Positions 1-8,603 of a stretch of 64,000 nt of DNA are shown here, piece after piece. The notes below the pieces were generated by a model. The model was not told the origin of the DNA and made no database searches. It saw only the letters and a program-made list of their open reading frames with translations. Source of the DNA: an uncultured Muribaculum sp. (GTDB lineage Bacteria > Bacteroidota > Bacteroidia > Bacteroidales > Muribaculaceae); contig CAJTSJ010000003.1 of assembly GCA_910578785.1 (NCBI GenBank), positions 1-64,000 of the forward strand, read 5' to 3'. The first letter of the stretch is position 1, and every line of letters begins with the position of its first letter. A program made the translations under genes and the position numbers.

Positions 1-119
1 TCACGGCAAAGTGTTGACTGTGATATACCGACGCGTTCGCATATAATTTTTCGTGCGATTCCGTCTTGCAGATACGCAAAAATTTGCGACCTTTGTTCCG
101 AGGTTAGTTGGTTGTACAT
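1..119 (-). CDS. IS30-type transposase, N-terminal fragment (cut by window edge)
   Basis: Reading the minus strand from the ATG at 119 gives 39 codons that run off the left edge. The product starts MYNQLTSEQRSQIFAYL and continues to a helix-turn-helix ending in GISQSTLCR, the usual N-terminal DNA-binding region of IS30-family transposases (LTxEQR start, then an HTH with a VS/STxxR recognition helix). The DDE catalytic domain would lie outside the window, so intactness cannot be judged. A TAATTTTG -7-like box lies a few bases upstream (128-135). Family assignment rests on the N-terminal motif only; another HTH protein with the same opening is possible but less likely. Confidence 0.72.
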   Translation of the reverse strand, partial: MYNQLTSEQRSQIFAYLQDGIARKIICERVGISQSTLCR

Positions 120-121
120 AG

Positions 122-176
122 GCAATACAAAATTAATTAATCTCAGGGAGACTTCGGTCTCCTTTTTTTGTATTGC
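122..176. repeat. Nested inverted repeat upstream of the transposase
   Basis: Arms GCAATACAAAA (122-132) and TTTTGTATTGC (166-176) are perfect complements and enclose a second hairpin, GGAGAC-TTCG-GTCTCC at 147-162. It sits between the transposase start and whatever ends the insertion element. It may be part of the element's end, but without the other end the true terminal repeat cannot be defined. Confidence 0.55.
147..169 (+). terminator. Rho-independent terminator reading rightward
   Basis: GGAGAC-TTCG-GTCTCC is a perfect 6-bp stem with a UUCG-type tetraloop, followed on the plus strand by seven T residues (163-169). On the minus strand there is no trailing T run. It would stop plus-strand transcription coming through the element from the left, that is, transcription antisense to the transposase. 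Confidence 0.65.
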
Positions 177-399
177 TTGTTGTCTACAGTTTCACTCTTG
201 GGGGCGGACTCGGCCGCCCCCGCCGCTTTGGCATCCCCCTCCGAGAGGAGTGAGGTGAATCTATTTCATGTATCGAAGATTTTTGCACTTCGATTTTGAA
301 AGTACACTTGGGGAAGATGCCGTTACGGTCAGCTCCTGGTATTGTATGCCGGGAGCTGACCGTAACAGCATCATAATATGGTCGGGACGACACCCGCAG
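177..399. other. Intergenic region without a supported gene
   Basis: This stretch lies between the insertion-element fragment and the end of the GH2 gene. It holds a GC-rich short hairpin (GGGGGCGG at 200-207 with CCGCCCCC at 214-221) and the long inverted repeat at 316-372. Short open frames cross it on both strands but have no start context and include the repeat, so none is called. Confidence 0.5.
316..372. repeat. 24-bp inverted repeat downstream of the GH2 gene
   Basis: Arms at 316-339 and 349-372 match in 22 of 24 positions when one is reverse-complemented, with a 9-base spacer. The core of each arm is GTTACGGTCAGCTCC or its complement. It begins 28 bases beyond the GH2 stop codon. There is no strong T run on either side, so it may be a REP-like or mobile miniature repeat rather than a simple terminator. 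Confidence 0.7.
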
Positions 400-2823
400 T
401 TACCGGACTTTCAGAGTCAGCACTGCCGGCTTGACTCCGCGGGCCGAAGCGGTAAATGTAATTTCGCCATCGTGGCGGGCGCTTCTGACTATGGCGGTGG
501 CGGCTCCGCTGAACAGATCCATTTCTGGATTCTGGAACGGAAGCAGCGATGTGGGATCGCCGTTGGCCGTGGCCTCAAATGTTCCGGCTCCCTCAACGGC
601 AAACTTCACACGCCGGCTGTCGGTGGGCACTATATTGCCGTCCTTGTCGGCCACCTGAACAGTGATATAGGCCAGGTCATCGCCGTTGGCGGAAAGCGTT
701 TCACGATTTGAAGTCAGCACAAGATGATGAGGTTTACCGGCAGTGCGCACTGTCTTCTCCGCTACCGGCGCACCGTTTCCGTCATAAGCCACCACCTTCA
801 ACTCGCCAGGCTCATAAACAACATCATTCCACATCAGGCGATAGCGCATCTGAAGCGTAGAGTCGTTCTTCTCCCTCACGCCGTGGCTTTTGCCGTTGAC
901 AAACAGTTCGGCCTTCGGATATGAGGTATAGACAAACACCGGAGTGACCTGACCTTCACGCCCTTTCCAGTTCCAGTGGGGCAATATATGCAGCGTGGGG
1001 TCCGATGTGTTCCACTGCGAACGATAGAGATAGTAGCGGTCCTTGGGCAATGACGCAAGGTCGATGATGCCGAACATGGAGCTGTGGTTGGGCCATGCAT
1101 CGGTGTCGTAGGGCGACGGCTCGCCGAGATAGTCGAATCCTGTCCAGACAAACTGACCGAGCACCCAGGGCTGCTCATCCATGAAAAAGTCTATGTCGGG
1201 AGTGTTTGACCACGAGCATGTCTCGTCATCGTAGCTCGACGACTGATGGTCTTCGTGAATCACACAGTTGTGCTCCTTTTCAAACGATACAGGAAAATGA
1301 TAGACTCCCCGCGACGATACGGTAGAGGCAGTCTCTGATCCGAGAATCATGCGCTGAGGAAGTGTCGCGTATGCCTTCTCATATTGTCGCGGTTTATAGT
1401 TGAAACCCGGTATGTCGAGCGCGCCGGCAAATCCGTTGTCGAGCACGGCTCCTATCTGGTCCATGCCGCATGTGACCGGACGGGTAGCGTCAAGCGACTT
1501 GACCAAATCGCGCAGCATTGTCAGTTCCTCTATTCCGTCCGGGCTCCACTGGCTCGGAACTTCATTGCCTATCGACCACATCACCACCGATGGATTGTTG
1601 CGGTAGTGCTTGACCATATTCACGATGTCGCGCTCTGCCCAGTCCTTGAAGAATGCGCCGTAGCCGTTGGGCGATTTAGGCCGGAATCCCCAGTCGTCGA
1701 AAGGCTCCACCATGAGCATTATGCCCATCTCGTCGCAGAGTTCCACAAGCTCCGGTGCCGGCATGTTGTGGGATGTGCGAACGGCATTTACTCCCATGTC
1801 CTTTAATAAATCCAGCTGATGACGAAGCGCCGAACGGTTGACCGCGGCTCCGAGCGGGCCAAGGTCGTGATGGTTGCACACGCCACGGAATTTGACAGGC
1901 TCGCCGTTAAGAAAAAATCCCTTCTCGGGCACATATTCGAGTTTGCGGATTCCGAACCGTGTGTCATAAGAGTCAACCTCCTTGTCGGCCACATACAGGC
2001 GTGTACGGGCTGTGTAGAGCGACGGTGATTCAAGGCTCCACAACTCAGGCTTATCGACTATGAAATTCTGGGAATATGTCTGGCCATGGCTCACATAAGG
2101 GGTCGACCGCGATGCCACGACCTTGCCGTCAGGAGCCACAATGTCTGTCACCACGTTGACTTTCTCTCCTTTGTGCGCTCCGTCAATCTCCATTTCAATA
2201 CACACCGAAGCATAATCCTTCGAAACGACAGGAGTAGTGACGTATGTACCCCATACAGGGATGTGTACACGGTCGGTATTGACTACGTGCACATTGCGGT
2301 AAAGTCCGGCACCGGGATACCACCGTGAAGCCCTTTCAAAGTTTTCAAGCTCGACCACCATATCATTGGTTCCGGGGCTGACGGCACCGGTGACGTCGGC
2401 ATAAAACGAATTATAGCCATAAGGCCAATAAGCCACCTCTTTGCCGTTGACTTTCACATGCGCATTGCTCATTGCGCCGTCAAATACCAGCGTGATGCGG
2501 CGTCCGGCCGTGTCCGGCACCTCAAACGCCGTGCGGTAGGTGCCCTTCCCTATAAACGGCAGTCCGCCGGTGCGTCCGGTCTTGAGAGTCTCTTTCGTCT
2601 CACCGTTCTGCTCGACAGCCACCCGCTGCAGGTCGTATGATATGTCAAACGGGCCCGATATGGCCCAATCGTGGGGTACACGCACCTGATGCCAGTTCTT
2701 GGCTTCGCCGGCATGCCCTTCGGCAAACTCCCATCCATCATTTAGGGTAGCTGTCGAGCGTTGCGCATCGACACCCAAGGCCAGGGACAGGGCGGCCAGA
2801 ATAAATATTGGACTCTTGTTCAT
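400..2823 (-). CDS. GH2 beta-galactosidase-type glycoside hydrolase, secreted
   Basis: 807-residue protein with signal peptide MNKSPIFILAALSLALGVDA, then the GH2 sugar-binding, Ig-like and TIM-barrel domains. The acid/base is the Glu of WSIGNEV (N420-E421) and the nucleophile is probably E497 in LGSETAS. After the barrel comes a DUF4982-like domain (about 630-690) and a C-terminal Ig-like domain (about 700-807), the layout of many Bacteroidetes GH2 enzymes. I start at 2823 and not at the in-frame ATG at 2856, because that one lies inside the promoter -7 box. It acts on beta-linked galactose, glucuronate or related side chains; exact substrate is not readable. It is monocistronic and placed at the edge of the xylan-type locus. 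Confidence 0.93.
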   Translation of the reverse strand: MNKSPIFILAALSLALGVDAQRSTATLNDGWEFAEGHAGEAKNWHQVRVPHDWAISGPFDISYDLQRVAVEQNGETKETLKTGRTGGLPFIGKGTYRTAFEVPDTAGRRITLVFDGAMSNAHVKVNGKEVAYWPYGYNSFYADVTGAVSPGTNDMVVELENFERASRWYPGAGLYRNVHVVNTDRVHIPVWGTYVTTPVVSKDYASVCIEMEIDGAHKGEKVNVVTDIVAPDGKVVASRSTPYVSHGQTYSQNFIVDKPELWSLESPSLYTARTRLYVADKEVDSYDTRFGIRKLEYVPEKGFFLNGEPVKFRGVCNHHDLGPLGAAVNRSALRHQLDLLKDMGVNAVRTSHNMPAPELVELCDEMGIMLMVEPFDDWGFRPKSPNGYGAFFKDWAERDIVNMVKHYRNNPSVVMWSIGNEVPSQWSPDGIEELTMLRDLVKSLDATRPVTCGMDQIGAVLDNGFAGALDIPGFNYKPRQYEKAYATLPQRMILGSETASTVSSRGVYHFPVSFEKEHNCVIHEDHQSSSYDDETCSWSNTPDIDFFMDEQPWVLGQFVWTGFDYLGEPSPYDTDAWPNHSSMFGIIDLASLPKDRYYLYRSQWNTSDPTLHILPHWNWKGREGQVTPVFVYTSYPKAELFVNGKSHGVREKNDSTLQMRYRLMWNDVVYEPGELKVVAYDGNGAPVAEKTVRTAGKPHHLVLTSNRETLSANGDDLAYITVQVADKDGNIVPTDSRRVKFAVEGAGTFEATANGDPTSLLPFQNPEMDLFSGAATAIVRSARHDGEITFTASARGVKPAVLTLKVR

Positions 2824-2853
2824 AAGCTTATTACAGAAATTTGGTTTATGTCG

Positions 2854-2883
2854 CAAAGATAGACATTATATTCATCAGCACAA
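2854..2883 (-). promoter_or_regulatory. Bacteroidetes promoter of the GH2 gene
   Basis: On the minus strand TTG (2883-2881), 19 bases, then TATCTTTG (2861-2854), matching the TTTG-N19/20-TAnnTTTG pattern. The leader to the ATG at 2823 is about 25 nt. Confidence 0.62.
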
Positions 2884-3003
2884 CCCATATTTCTTATCCG
2901 TTGTCTAAAAACAAGATTGATACTGACGGGTGTTCAGTATTTTTAACATCATAATCATAAGCATCTGAACTGCGATACCGGCCATTTTATGTAATTTTAC
3001 CGC

Positions 3004-3996
3004 ATGAAATGTCTGTTATACGTAATTTTGCTATTCGTCATCGCAAGCTGCTCATCGGCCACGTCCCATATGTCGGCCGAGCTTGACCATGCCTGCTCGA
3101 TGATGCGCACCGACCCGTCGGCCGCATTGGAAAGACTGAACAGATATGACGTATCGCAATTTGACGACTCGGCAGTCATGGCCCGGTGGGCACTGCTTTA
3201 TAGCGAGGCTATGGCCGAGAAAGGCCTGGCGGCGCCGACCGACACTATAATAGGTATAGCCATCGATTATTACTCGCGGCACAACCTGCCTGAAGAACTC
3301 CGACAGGCCAACAGCATAAAGTCTCGTCTGGCGACAATCACCGACACGGACGAACTGGCTTCCGCTCTGTACCTCCAGAAAGAAAAAGAATTTTTTCTTT
3401 ACAGGGAGAAGGCCCGACGGGAACAATATCTTCTTGCCGGATTGCTCATACTTCTTACCGCATTAGGAATCATAATGTGGCAACGGCAACGAATCAAGAC
3501 GGCCGATGTAAAAAATTCTTCACTTATAGCCGAGGCGTCGGCACTGCGCGAAGGGATGATGAAACGCCAGACGGAGTGCTCCGCACTTGAATCCAGACTG
3601 TCGGCCACGCTCGAAACAAGATTCCGCATCATCGACGAACTGTGCGGCACATATTATGAATCGCAGGGCACCAAGGCCGAGCGAAAAGCCATAGCCGACA
3701 AAGTGAAGTCGCAGATTGACGGCCTGAAAGCCGACGACGGTATTTTTGCCGAGATGGAGAGTGCCATAAACGGATGCCGCAACGACATGCTCAAGCTACT
3801 GCGCCGTGAATATCCGGAAATGAAGCCTGAAGAATATAGGCTTGCCGTATATCTTGCCGGCAATCTGTCTAACCGCACAATCGCCCTGCTTCTCGACGAA
3901 AGCATTGATGTGATATATAAGCGCAAGTCGCGCCTTAAAGCCAGGATTGCCTCATCCGAAATGCTACACACAGACCTGTTCATGACTATCTTTTAG
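3004..3996 (+). CDS. Membrane-anchored HTH regulator with lipoprotein-type N-terminus
   Basis: 330 residues. It starts MKCLLYVILLFVIASCSS, a lipoprotein-like signal (Cys16), followed by about 120 helical residues, a transmembrane segment near 143-162 (LLAGLLILLTALGIIMW), a coiled coil with many Glu, Arg and Lys residues (about 165-240), and a C-terminal LuxR/sigma-like HTH (about 270-320) with the sequence YLAGNLSNRTIALLLDES. If the N-terminus is outside, the HTH is cytoplasmic, giving a one-component transmembrane regulator. The same design, with clearer TPRs, is at 24105-25766. The gene is divergent from the GH2 gene and 143 bp ahead of the TonB receptor, which is a plausible target. A TAATTTTA box ends only a few bases before the ATG. 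Ligand unknown. Confidence 0.8.
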   Translation: MKCLLYVILLFVIASCSSATSHMSAELDHACSMMRTDPSAALERLNRYDVSQFDDSAVMARWALLYSEAMAEKGLAAPTDTIIGIAIDYYSRHNLPEELRQANSIKSRLATITDTDELASALYLQKEKEFFLYREKARREQYLLAGLLILLTALGIIMWQRQRIKTADVKNSSLIAEASALREGMMKRQTECSALESRLSATLETRFRIIDELCGTYYESQGTKAERKAIADKVKSQIDGLKADDGIFAEMESAINGCRNDMLKLLRREYPEMKPEEYRLAVYLAGNLSNRTIALLLDESIDVIYKRKSRLKARIASSEMLHTDLFMTIF

Positions 3997-4087
3997 TCAT
4001 TTCCTACCATGGTCAGACTTTTCCGTTGTATCTTTACGCAATACATTGTATAATAACGTATTACAAATCCAGCAGTCAGATTGCAGA

Positions 4088-4120
4088 TTTGGAACAAAAG
4101 CCAATTGAGGAGTAATTTTG
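4088..4120 (+). promoter_or_regulatory. Bacteroidetes promoter of the TonB receptor gene
   Basis: TTTG at 4088-4091, 21 bases, then TAATTTTG at 4113-4120. The ATG at 4140 follows after 19 bases. This is one of the best matches to the consensus in the window. Confidence 0.75.
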
Positions 4121-4139
4121 CATCAAAAAAATTACTCTC

Positions 4140-6221
4140 ATGAACAGCAAAGCACTCATATCAATCATGACCCTGATTTTAGCCGCAAATGCCGGCATGG
4201 CTCAGAATCAGGAGACCTCCGACAGCCTTTCACGCGAACTTCAGGAGGTGGTCGTAACGGCGAAACAACCCGCCACAAAACTTGTCGGATCAACTCTCGT
4301 GTCAACCATTCCTGGCACAAATCTTGCCGACCTCGGCAATGCCCTCGACGTGCTTGCCCAGCTACCGATGATAACGGTCCAAGACAACGCCGTAAGCGTT
4401 ATCGGCAAGAATAATATCGAAATATACATAGACGGACGACCGATGCGCGACGGCCTGGAATTGCAGCAAATACTGTCATCCAATCTGAAGAAAGTTGAGT
4501 TGCTCATGGCTCCGGGAGCCGCCTATGCGAGCACGACAGGAGCCGTGCTTCGAATCACGACCAGACGTAATTTCATACAAGGGCTGTCGTTTACCAACCA
4601 GTTTCAGCTCCAGCGCAGACGCAAGTGGTCGGCTATGGACCACCCCAATCTCAGCTACAGGTCAGGGAACTGGGAATTTTTTGTCGACGCCGTCATAAAC
4701 CGCGACAATACAGTAATGAACGGCACCACCACCAATACACTTGTCTACGAAGGGAAACCGACCACCGTAGGAAGCACCCAGCACAATTCATATCCCACGA
4801 CGACCGGCATGATCAGATCCGGGTTCAACTATGCCACAGGCACGTATTCGTTAGGAGCCTACTATCTTTACAATCCCGAGCGTGGCGACTTCAACAATTC
4901 CGGCACTGAATGGTATGACAACAATCCGGTGCTGAGACGTGAGATCGACCGGCGGATTCGTGCCCGCCGACATCTCGTGTCGCTATATTATGAAAATACA
5001 TTTTCCGACAAGTATCTTCTCCACTTCGACGGCGACTTCAAGCAGTCGACAGCACGCAATAATGTCGCCACTACATATCCGGAATCGATCAATCGGGATG
5101 TCAATTCAACGGATGAACGTAAATCCACCCTGTGGGCAGGAAAACTATATCTGAATTTCCCGCTATGGAACGGAGATTTCACTGTCGGGACACAGGACAG
5201 CTACACCCACACAACGCTCGACTACCGCATGCTTAATTCTCAGGTCGGACAGTATATCCCATCATCGCTGACGGATGCAAGGCAGACATCGGCGGCGCTG
5301 TTCACATCATGGTCGCGAATGTTTGGAAAGTTCTCTCTATCGGCTGGAGCGAGATATGAATATGTCGATTATGATTTCAAGGTTGACGGCAAACGAGACA
5401 AAGAGGTCAGCCGCCGTGACCATCTGCTGACACCCGACCTGTCGCTCGGCTACTCCTTCAACGATGAATCACAGATAAGCATAAGCTATAAGATGTCAAC
5501 GGTCAAGCCGCCGTACTCACAACTTACCGGCTCCCTAAACTATGTAGGCACACACGAAATCGAAGGAGGAAATCCGACTCTGCACGACGAGAAAATGCAC
5601 AATGTCCAGCTGTTCGGAATGTGGAAAGACATCATGCTGCAGGCCAATTTCACTCGGTCGCTCGACACTTATGCATACGTCAAGCAACTATATCCGGCCG
5701 ACAATCTGCAACTTCTTATGCATCCGGAAAACATCGATGTGTCGGCATTCAGTCTCTATCTTGTCTGGAACCGGCCACTGCACCGTTGGACTCCCGGCGT
5801 TACTGCCGGCATTTACCGTCAGTGGCTAAACATCGGCAATAACCGATATGACAGACCGATATTTTCCTATTATTTCGACAACACCCTGTCGTTGCCTCAC
5901 GGCTGGATGATTACCGCCAACGCCAGCGGGCGCACACGGGGCGACATGCACACCAACCGGTTCGGCGCGACATGGTTCACATTGGACGCTTCGGTCGGCA
6001 AAACCTTCCTGGGCAAGTCGCTTACCGTAAAACTATCGGCAACCGACATATTCAACACCGCCAACAACGACTGGACCATGAACACCTACGGCATATTCGT
6101 AGACAAGCGTCAGAGCTATGACCATCGCGGCGTATCGCTCAACATCATATACAGCTTCCAGCCACGCAAGAGCAAATACAAGGGCTCATCCGCGGCCGAA
6201 GACGAGATGAAGCGTATATAA
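4140..6221 (+). CDS. TonB-dependent receptor, outer-membrane beta-barrel family 3 type
   Basis: 693 residues with signal peptide MNSKALISIMTLILAANAGMAQ. A plug domain follows (about 35-150: LQEVVVTAKQP, then LAQLPMITVQDNAVSVIGKN and IDGRPM) and then a long beta-barrel ending with aromatic strands (GVSLNIIYSF near 665-675). It lacks the N-terminal carboxypeptidase-regulatory-like domain of SusC proteins and has no SusD partner beside it, so it resembles the OMP_b-brl_3 group. It has its own strong promoter. Uptake of an oligosaccharide, siderophore or peptide is possible; the sequence does not decide. The preceding HTH regulator is the obvious candidate for control. Confidence 0.88.
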   Translation: MNSKALISIMTLILAANAGMAQNQETSDSLSRELQEVVVTAKQPATKLVGSTLVSTIPGTNLADLGNALDVLAQLPMITVQDNAVSVIGKNNIEIYIDGRPMRDGLELQQILSSNLKKVELLMAPGAAYASTTGAVLRITTRRNFIQGLSFTNQFQLQRRRKWSAMDHPNLSYRSGNWEFFVDAVINRDNTVMNGTTTNTLVYEGKPTTVGSTQHNSYPTTTGMIRSGFNYATGTYSLGAYYLYNPERGDFNNSGTEWYDNNPVLRREIDRRIRARRHLVSLYYENTFSDKYLLHFDGDFKQSTARNNVATTYPESINRDVNSTDERKSTLWAGKLYLNFPLWNGDFTVGTQDSYTHTTLDYRMLNSQVGQYIPSSLTDARQTSAALFTSWSRMFGKFSLSAGARYEYVDYDFKVDGKRDKEVSRRDHLLTPDLSLGYSFNDESQISISYKMSTVKPPYSQLTGSLNYVGTHEIEGGNPTLHDEKMHNVQLFGMWKDIMLQANFTRSLDTYAYVKQLYPADNLQLLMHPENIDVSAFSLYLVWNRPLHRWTPGVTAGIYRQWLNIGNNRYDRPIFSYYFDNTLSLPHGWMITANASGRTRGDMHTNRFGATWFTLDASVGKTFLGKSLTVKLSATDIFNTANNDWTMNTYGIFVDKRQSYDHRGVSLNIIYSFQPRKSKYKGSSAAEDEMKRI

Positions 6222-6248
6222 AAATTAGGGAACGGACTCTAAAAATAA

Positions 6249-6285
6249 GCGCCGGAATCTCTCTGTACGAAAAGGACTCCGGCGC
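6249..6285 (-). terminator. Hairpin between convergent TonB receptor and GH43 genes
   Basis: Arms GCGCCGGA and TCCGGCGC enclose about 21 bases. On the minus strand the stem is followed by TTATTTTTAG, so it can terminate the GH43 operon; on the plus strand it may also serve the TonB gene. Confidence 0.55.
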
Positions 6286-6316
6286 ATCGCGGTTTAATCA
6301 ACTATCATGAGCTATA

Positions 6317-7765
6317 TCATCTGTCATGGAAACTCCATTTGGAGTTGTCGCTGTTCATGTCGAACTTGCCGAGTGAAGGCGTACTGTCGGCTGCCGAGAT
6401 AAGCACCAGTTCCTCATCGTGTCCCGGAACAGACTTAGGCATTATTCTGTACGTGCCGTCGGTCAGCTGTTCGATTCGCCAGAGTTGCTCAGGGGCACCG
6501 GTAAACTTCGGCACTGCTATCACTTCGGCATCGGCAGTAGCGGCCAACGCACGGTCTGTGCCTTCGATGGCAATCTTGTAATATTGTCCGCCAAGATAAC
6601 CTTCGCTTTCAGGCACGGCGGTTATGGTCCAGCGCTGATGCGGGCGGAACATATAGTCACCGATTCTGACACCGATGTCGCCTGTAGGCCATGTATCGAT
6701 AACGTCGGCCAAAGTCTGAGGCTTCAGCGGTTCCACAGGTTCGGTGACATCACCCCAGAAACGCATGCGCGGAGTCTGCATTCTGACGAAGTCAACGGCA
6801 AGCTCAAGAGCATATCCGCGACGTTCCGACTCAATCTCGTAAGTACCCTCCTTGAAATCCTCACCGGCCACGGGCCAGTCATTCTTCCAAAGCAGCGGGC
6901 GTATGGCAAGCACGCTTCTTCCTCCACGTGCATAGTCGGCCTCATAGTGGAACGACATCTTCTCAACACCGTCGTCCACGATGTAGCGGCCGAAGTGTCC
7001 GGGACCGGTCTTGCCGTTGTTGGCGGCAATAACCATTTTTCCGCCGCCCTTCATCATGTCGCGGCCCATATTGTCGACATACGGACCGGTTACATTGCGT
7101 GAACGTCCTACGACAATGTTGTATGTCGAGTTCGGACCGTCGCAACAAGTTCCGTGGGTTCCCAGCAGGTAGTACCATCCGTTGCGGTAAATCAAGTCGG
7201 TGGCCTCGCAGTCGATAGCCACGTCAACAGGCTCGTTGCCCTCGACGCGCTTGCCGGTAGCCGGGTCAAGCTCGACTATACGGATAAATCCGAAATATGT
7301 GCCGTAAGAGAGCCACAGACGTCCAGTGGTCGGATCGAGAAGCAGTCCGGCATCGATGGCGTCGCAGTCTTCGTCGTCGAGCGAATGAGCCACCTCTATA
7401 GGTTCGGTATATTCAAAGTCGGGCGAATTCGGATCAAGAGTCTTGTTCCACATGGTCAACACCCTTCCGGCATGGCCGCCACCAAGACCGCCGCCTGTGG
7501 CGCTATATGCTATCAGGTATCTGTCGCCTATTTTTATAGCGTCAGGCGCGGCACCGCCGCCGGGACGCACAGCGCCTCCCGACCAGGTCCAGCCGTCTTC
7601 CGATATAAGGCCGCCGCCACCGGTTCCGAATGTATAGTATTTTCCGTCGCATTCGACTATTGTCGAGGGATCGTGTATGTAGGGAGAGCCTGTCTGCGCA
7701 AAGATGTCAGATGTCCACAACGACATCAGGGCCGCAGAACCCAATAGTATGCTCTTAGTCTTCAT
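6317..7765 (-). CDS. GH43 arabinanase/arabinofuranosidase-type enzyme with C-terminal lectin-like domain
   Basis: 482 residues with signal peptide ending DIFAQ. The five-bladed GH43 propeller has its three acids visible: D32 (YIHDPST), D138 (CDAIDAG) and E187 (DCEATDL). The C-terminal part (about 340-482), with RWTITAV, YYKIAIEGTDRALAA and EQLWRIEQL, resembles a ricin-type beta-trefoil carbohydrate-binding module. The sequence GTGGGGLISEDG shortly after the first Asp resembles the arabinanase branch of GH43. It is the last gene of a three-gene operon; its ATG is 2 bases after the stop of the previous gene. Predicted secreted or periplasmic, cleaving alpha-arabinosyl or beta-xylosyl bonds. Confidence 0.9.
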   Translation of the reverse strand: MKTKSILLGSAALMSLWTSDIFAQTGSPYIHDPSTIVECDGKYYTFGTGGGGLISEDGWTWSGGAVRPGGGAAPDAIKIGDRYLIAYSATGGGLGGGHAGRVLTMWNKTLDPNSPDFEYTEPIEVAHSLDDEDCDAIDAGLLLDPTTGRLWLSYGTYFGFIRIVELDPATGKRVEGNEPVDVAIDCEATDLIYRNGWYYLLGTHGTCCDGPNSTYNIVVGRSRNVTGPYVDNMGRDMMKGGGKMVIAANNGKTGPGHFGRYIVDDGVEKMSFHYEADYARGGRSVLAIRPLLWKNDWPVAGEDFKEGTYEIESERRGYALELAVDFVRMQTPRMRFWGDVTEPVEPLKPQTLADVIDTWPTGDIGVRIGDYMFRPHQRWTITAVPESEGYLGGQYYKIAIEGTDRALAATADAEVIAVPKFTGAPEQLWRIEQLTDGTYRIMPKSVPGHDEELVLISAADSTPSLGKFDMNSDNSKWSFHDR

Positions 7766-7767
7766 CC

Positions 7768-8520
7768 TTATTGATAACTTATTGTGTAATTATTTACCGG
7801 ATTACCATTCTCGTCAACGAAGCGGGCACAGAAGTCGCTCATGCCCGGACCGTTTATCACTGCGCAACGAAGCACATTTTTGCCTTTCTTCAGAGTCAAA
7901 CGCTTCGACACTCCGTCGTCGGCCACCATTCTGCGGTCGCCCGACAGGATGAGAACCTCTTCGCCGTTAAGCCACCATTTTGAAGCCGAATTTGAACCTG
8001 CCGAGAGCCTGACATTTTCGATGTCTTCAGGACAGTCTATCACCGTCACTGCAAAGAATATCACTCCGTATACCGGCTTTTTAAGCGCGGCGGCCAGTCG
8101 GTAGAGCTTAAAGTTGTACAACTTGCTGTCGAGCGCATGCCACTTAAGCTTCTTGCCGTCAACCTTTACCTTGTCACCATTTTTGGGGAGCACGGTCATC
8201 TGGTCCTTGAAATAGACCGAGTCAAGTACATGATTGAGATAGCTGTCAGTAAACACGGTATTCGACCGGTTGGGCTTACTTATTGGTTCAAGCACCGTCC
8301 ATCGGCGAATAAATCCCTCACTGTCAGGAGATACAGACGGCGTCGTACCCTCTTCAAAATAATCGGAAAGATAGGTCGGAGTCTGAATGACATAATTCTG
8401 GCGGGGAGGAGGAAAATTTTCAGGGCGCGAAGTTGTCGATGTTTGAGCCACAGCAGGCATGAATGCCAACAGTGCGGCACACGATGACAACATCGACTTC
8501 ACAAAATAATTTTTTCTCAT
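7768..8520 (-). CDS. Secreted protein of unknown function with jelly-roll-like C-terminus
   Basis: 250 residues when started at 8520 (MRKNYFVKSMLSSCAALLAF signal peptide); an upstream in-frame ATG at 8586 would put extra residues before the signal. The second half contains NSASKWWLNGEEVLILSG and GKNVLRCAVINGPG, which resemble the galactose-binding-like sugar-binding domains of GH2 and PA14-type proteins. No catalytic motif is recognised. It lies between an esterase and a GH43 gene in the same operon, 2 bases from the GH43 start, so a role as a carbohydrate-binding or accessory factor for xylan-type substrates is inferred. It could also be a divergent enzyme. Confidence 0.8.
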   Translation of the reverse strand: MRKNYFVKSMLSSCAALLAFMPAVAQTSTTSRPENFPPPRQNYVIQTPTYLSDYFEEGTTPSVSPDSEGFIRRWTVLEPISKPNRSNTVFTDSYLNHVLDSVYFKDQMTVLPKNGDKVKVDGKKLKWHALDSKLYNFKLYRLAAALKKPVYGVIFFAVTVIDCPEDIENVRLSAGSNSASKWWLNGEEVLILSGDRRMVADDGVSKRLTLKKGKNVLRCAVINGPGMSDFCARFVDENGNPVNNYTISYQ

Positions 8521-8603
8521 TGCACTAAGTTTTTTATAAGCCGGACACCACTCCTTATGCGGGATATCATATCCGGCCCATATCATTATTAATCAATATA
8601 TGC

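Noticed and set aside
268..711. 147-codon plus-strand frame at the end of the GH2 gene
   Set aside because: It runs through the inverted repeat and then antisense to the GH2 C-terminus.
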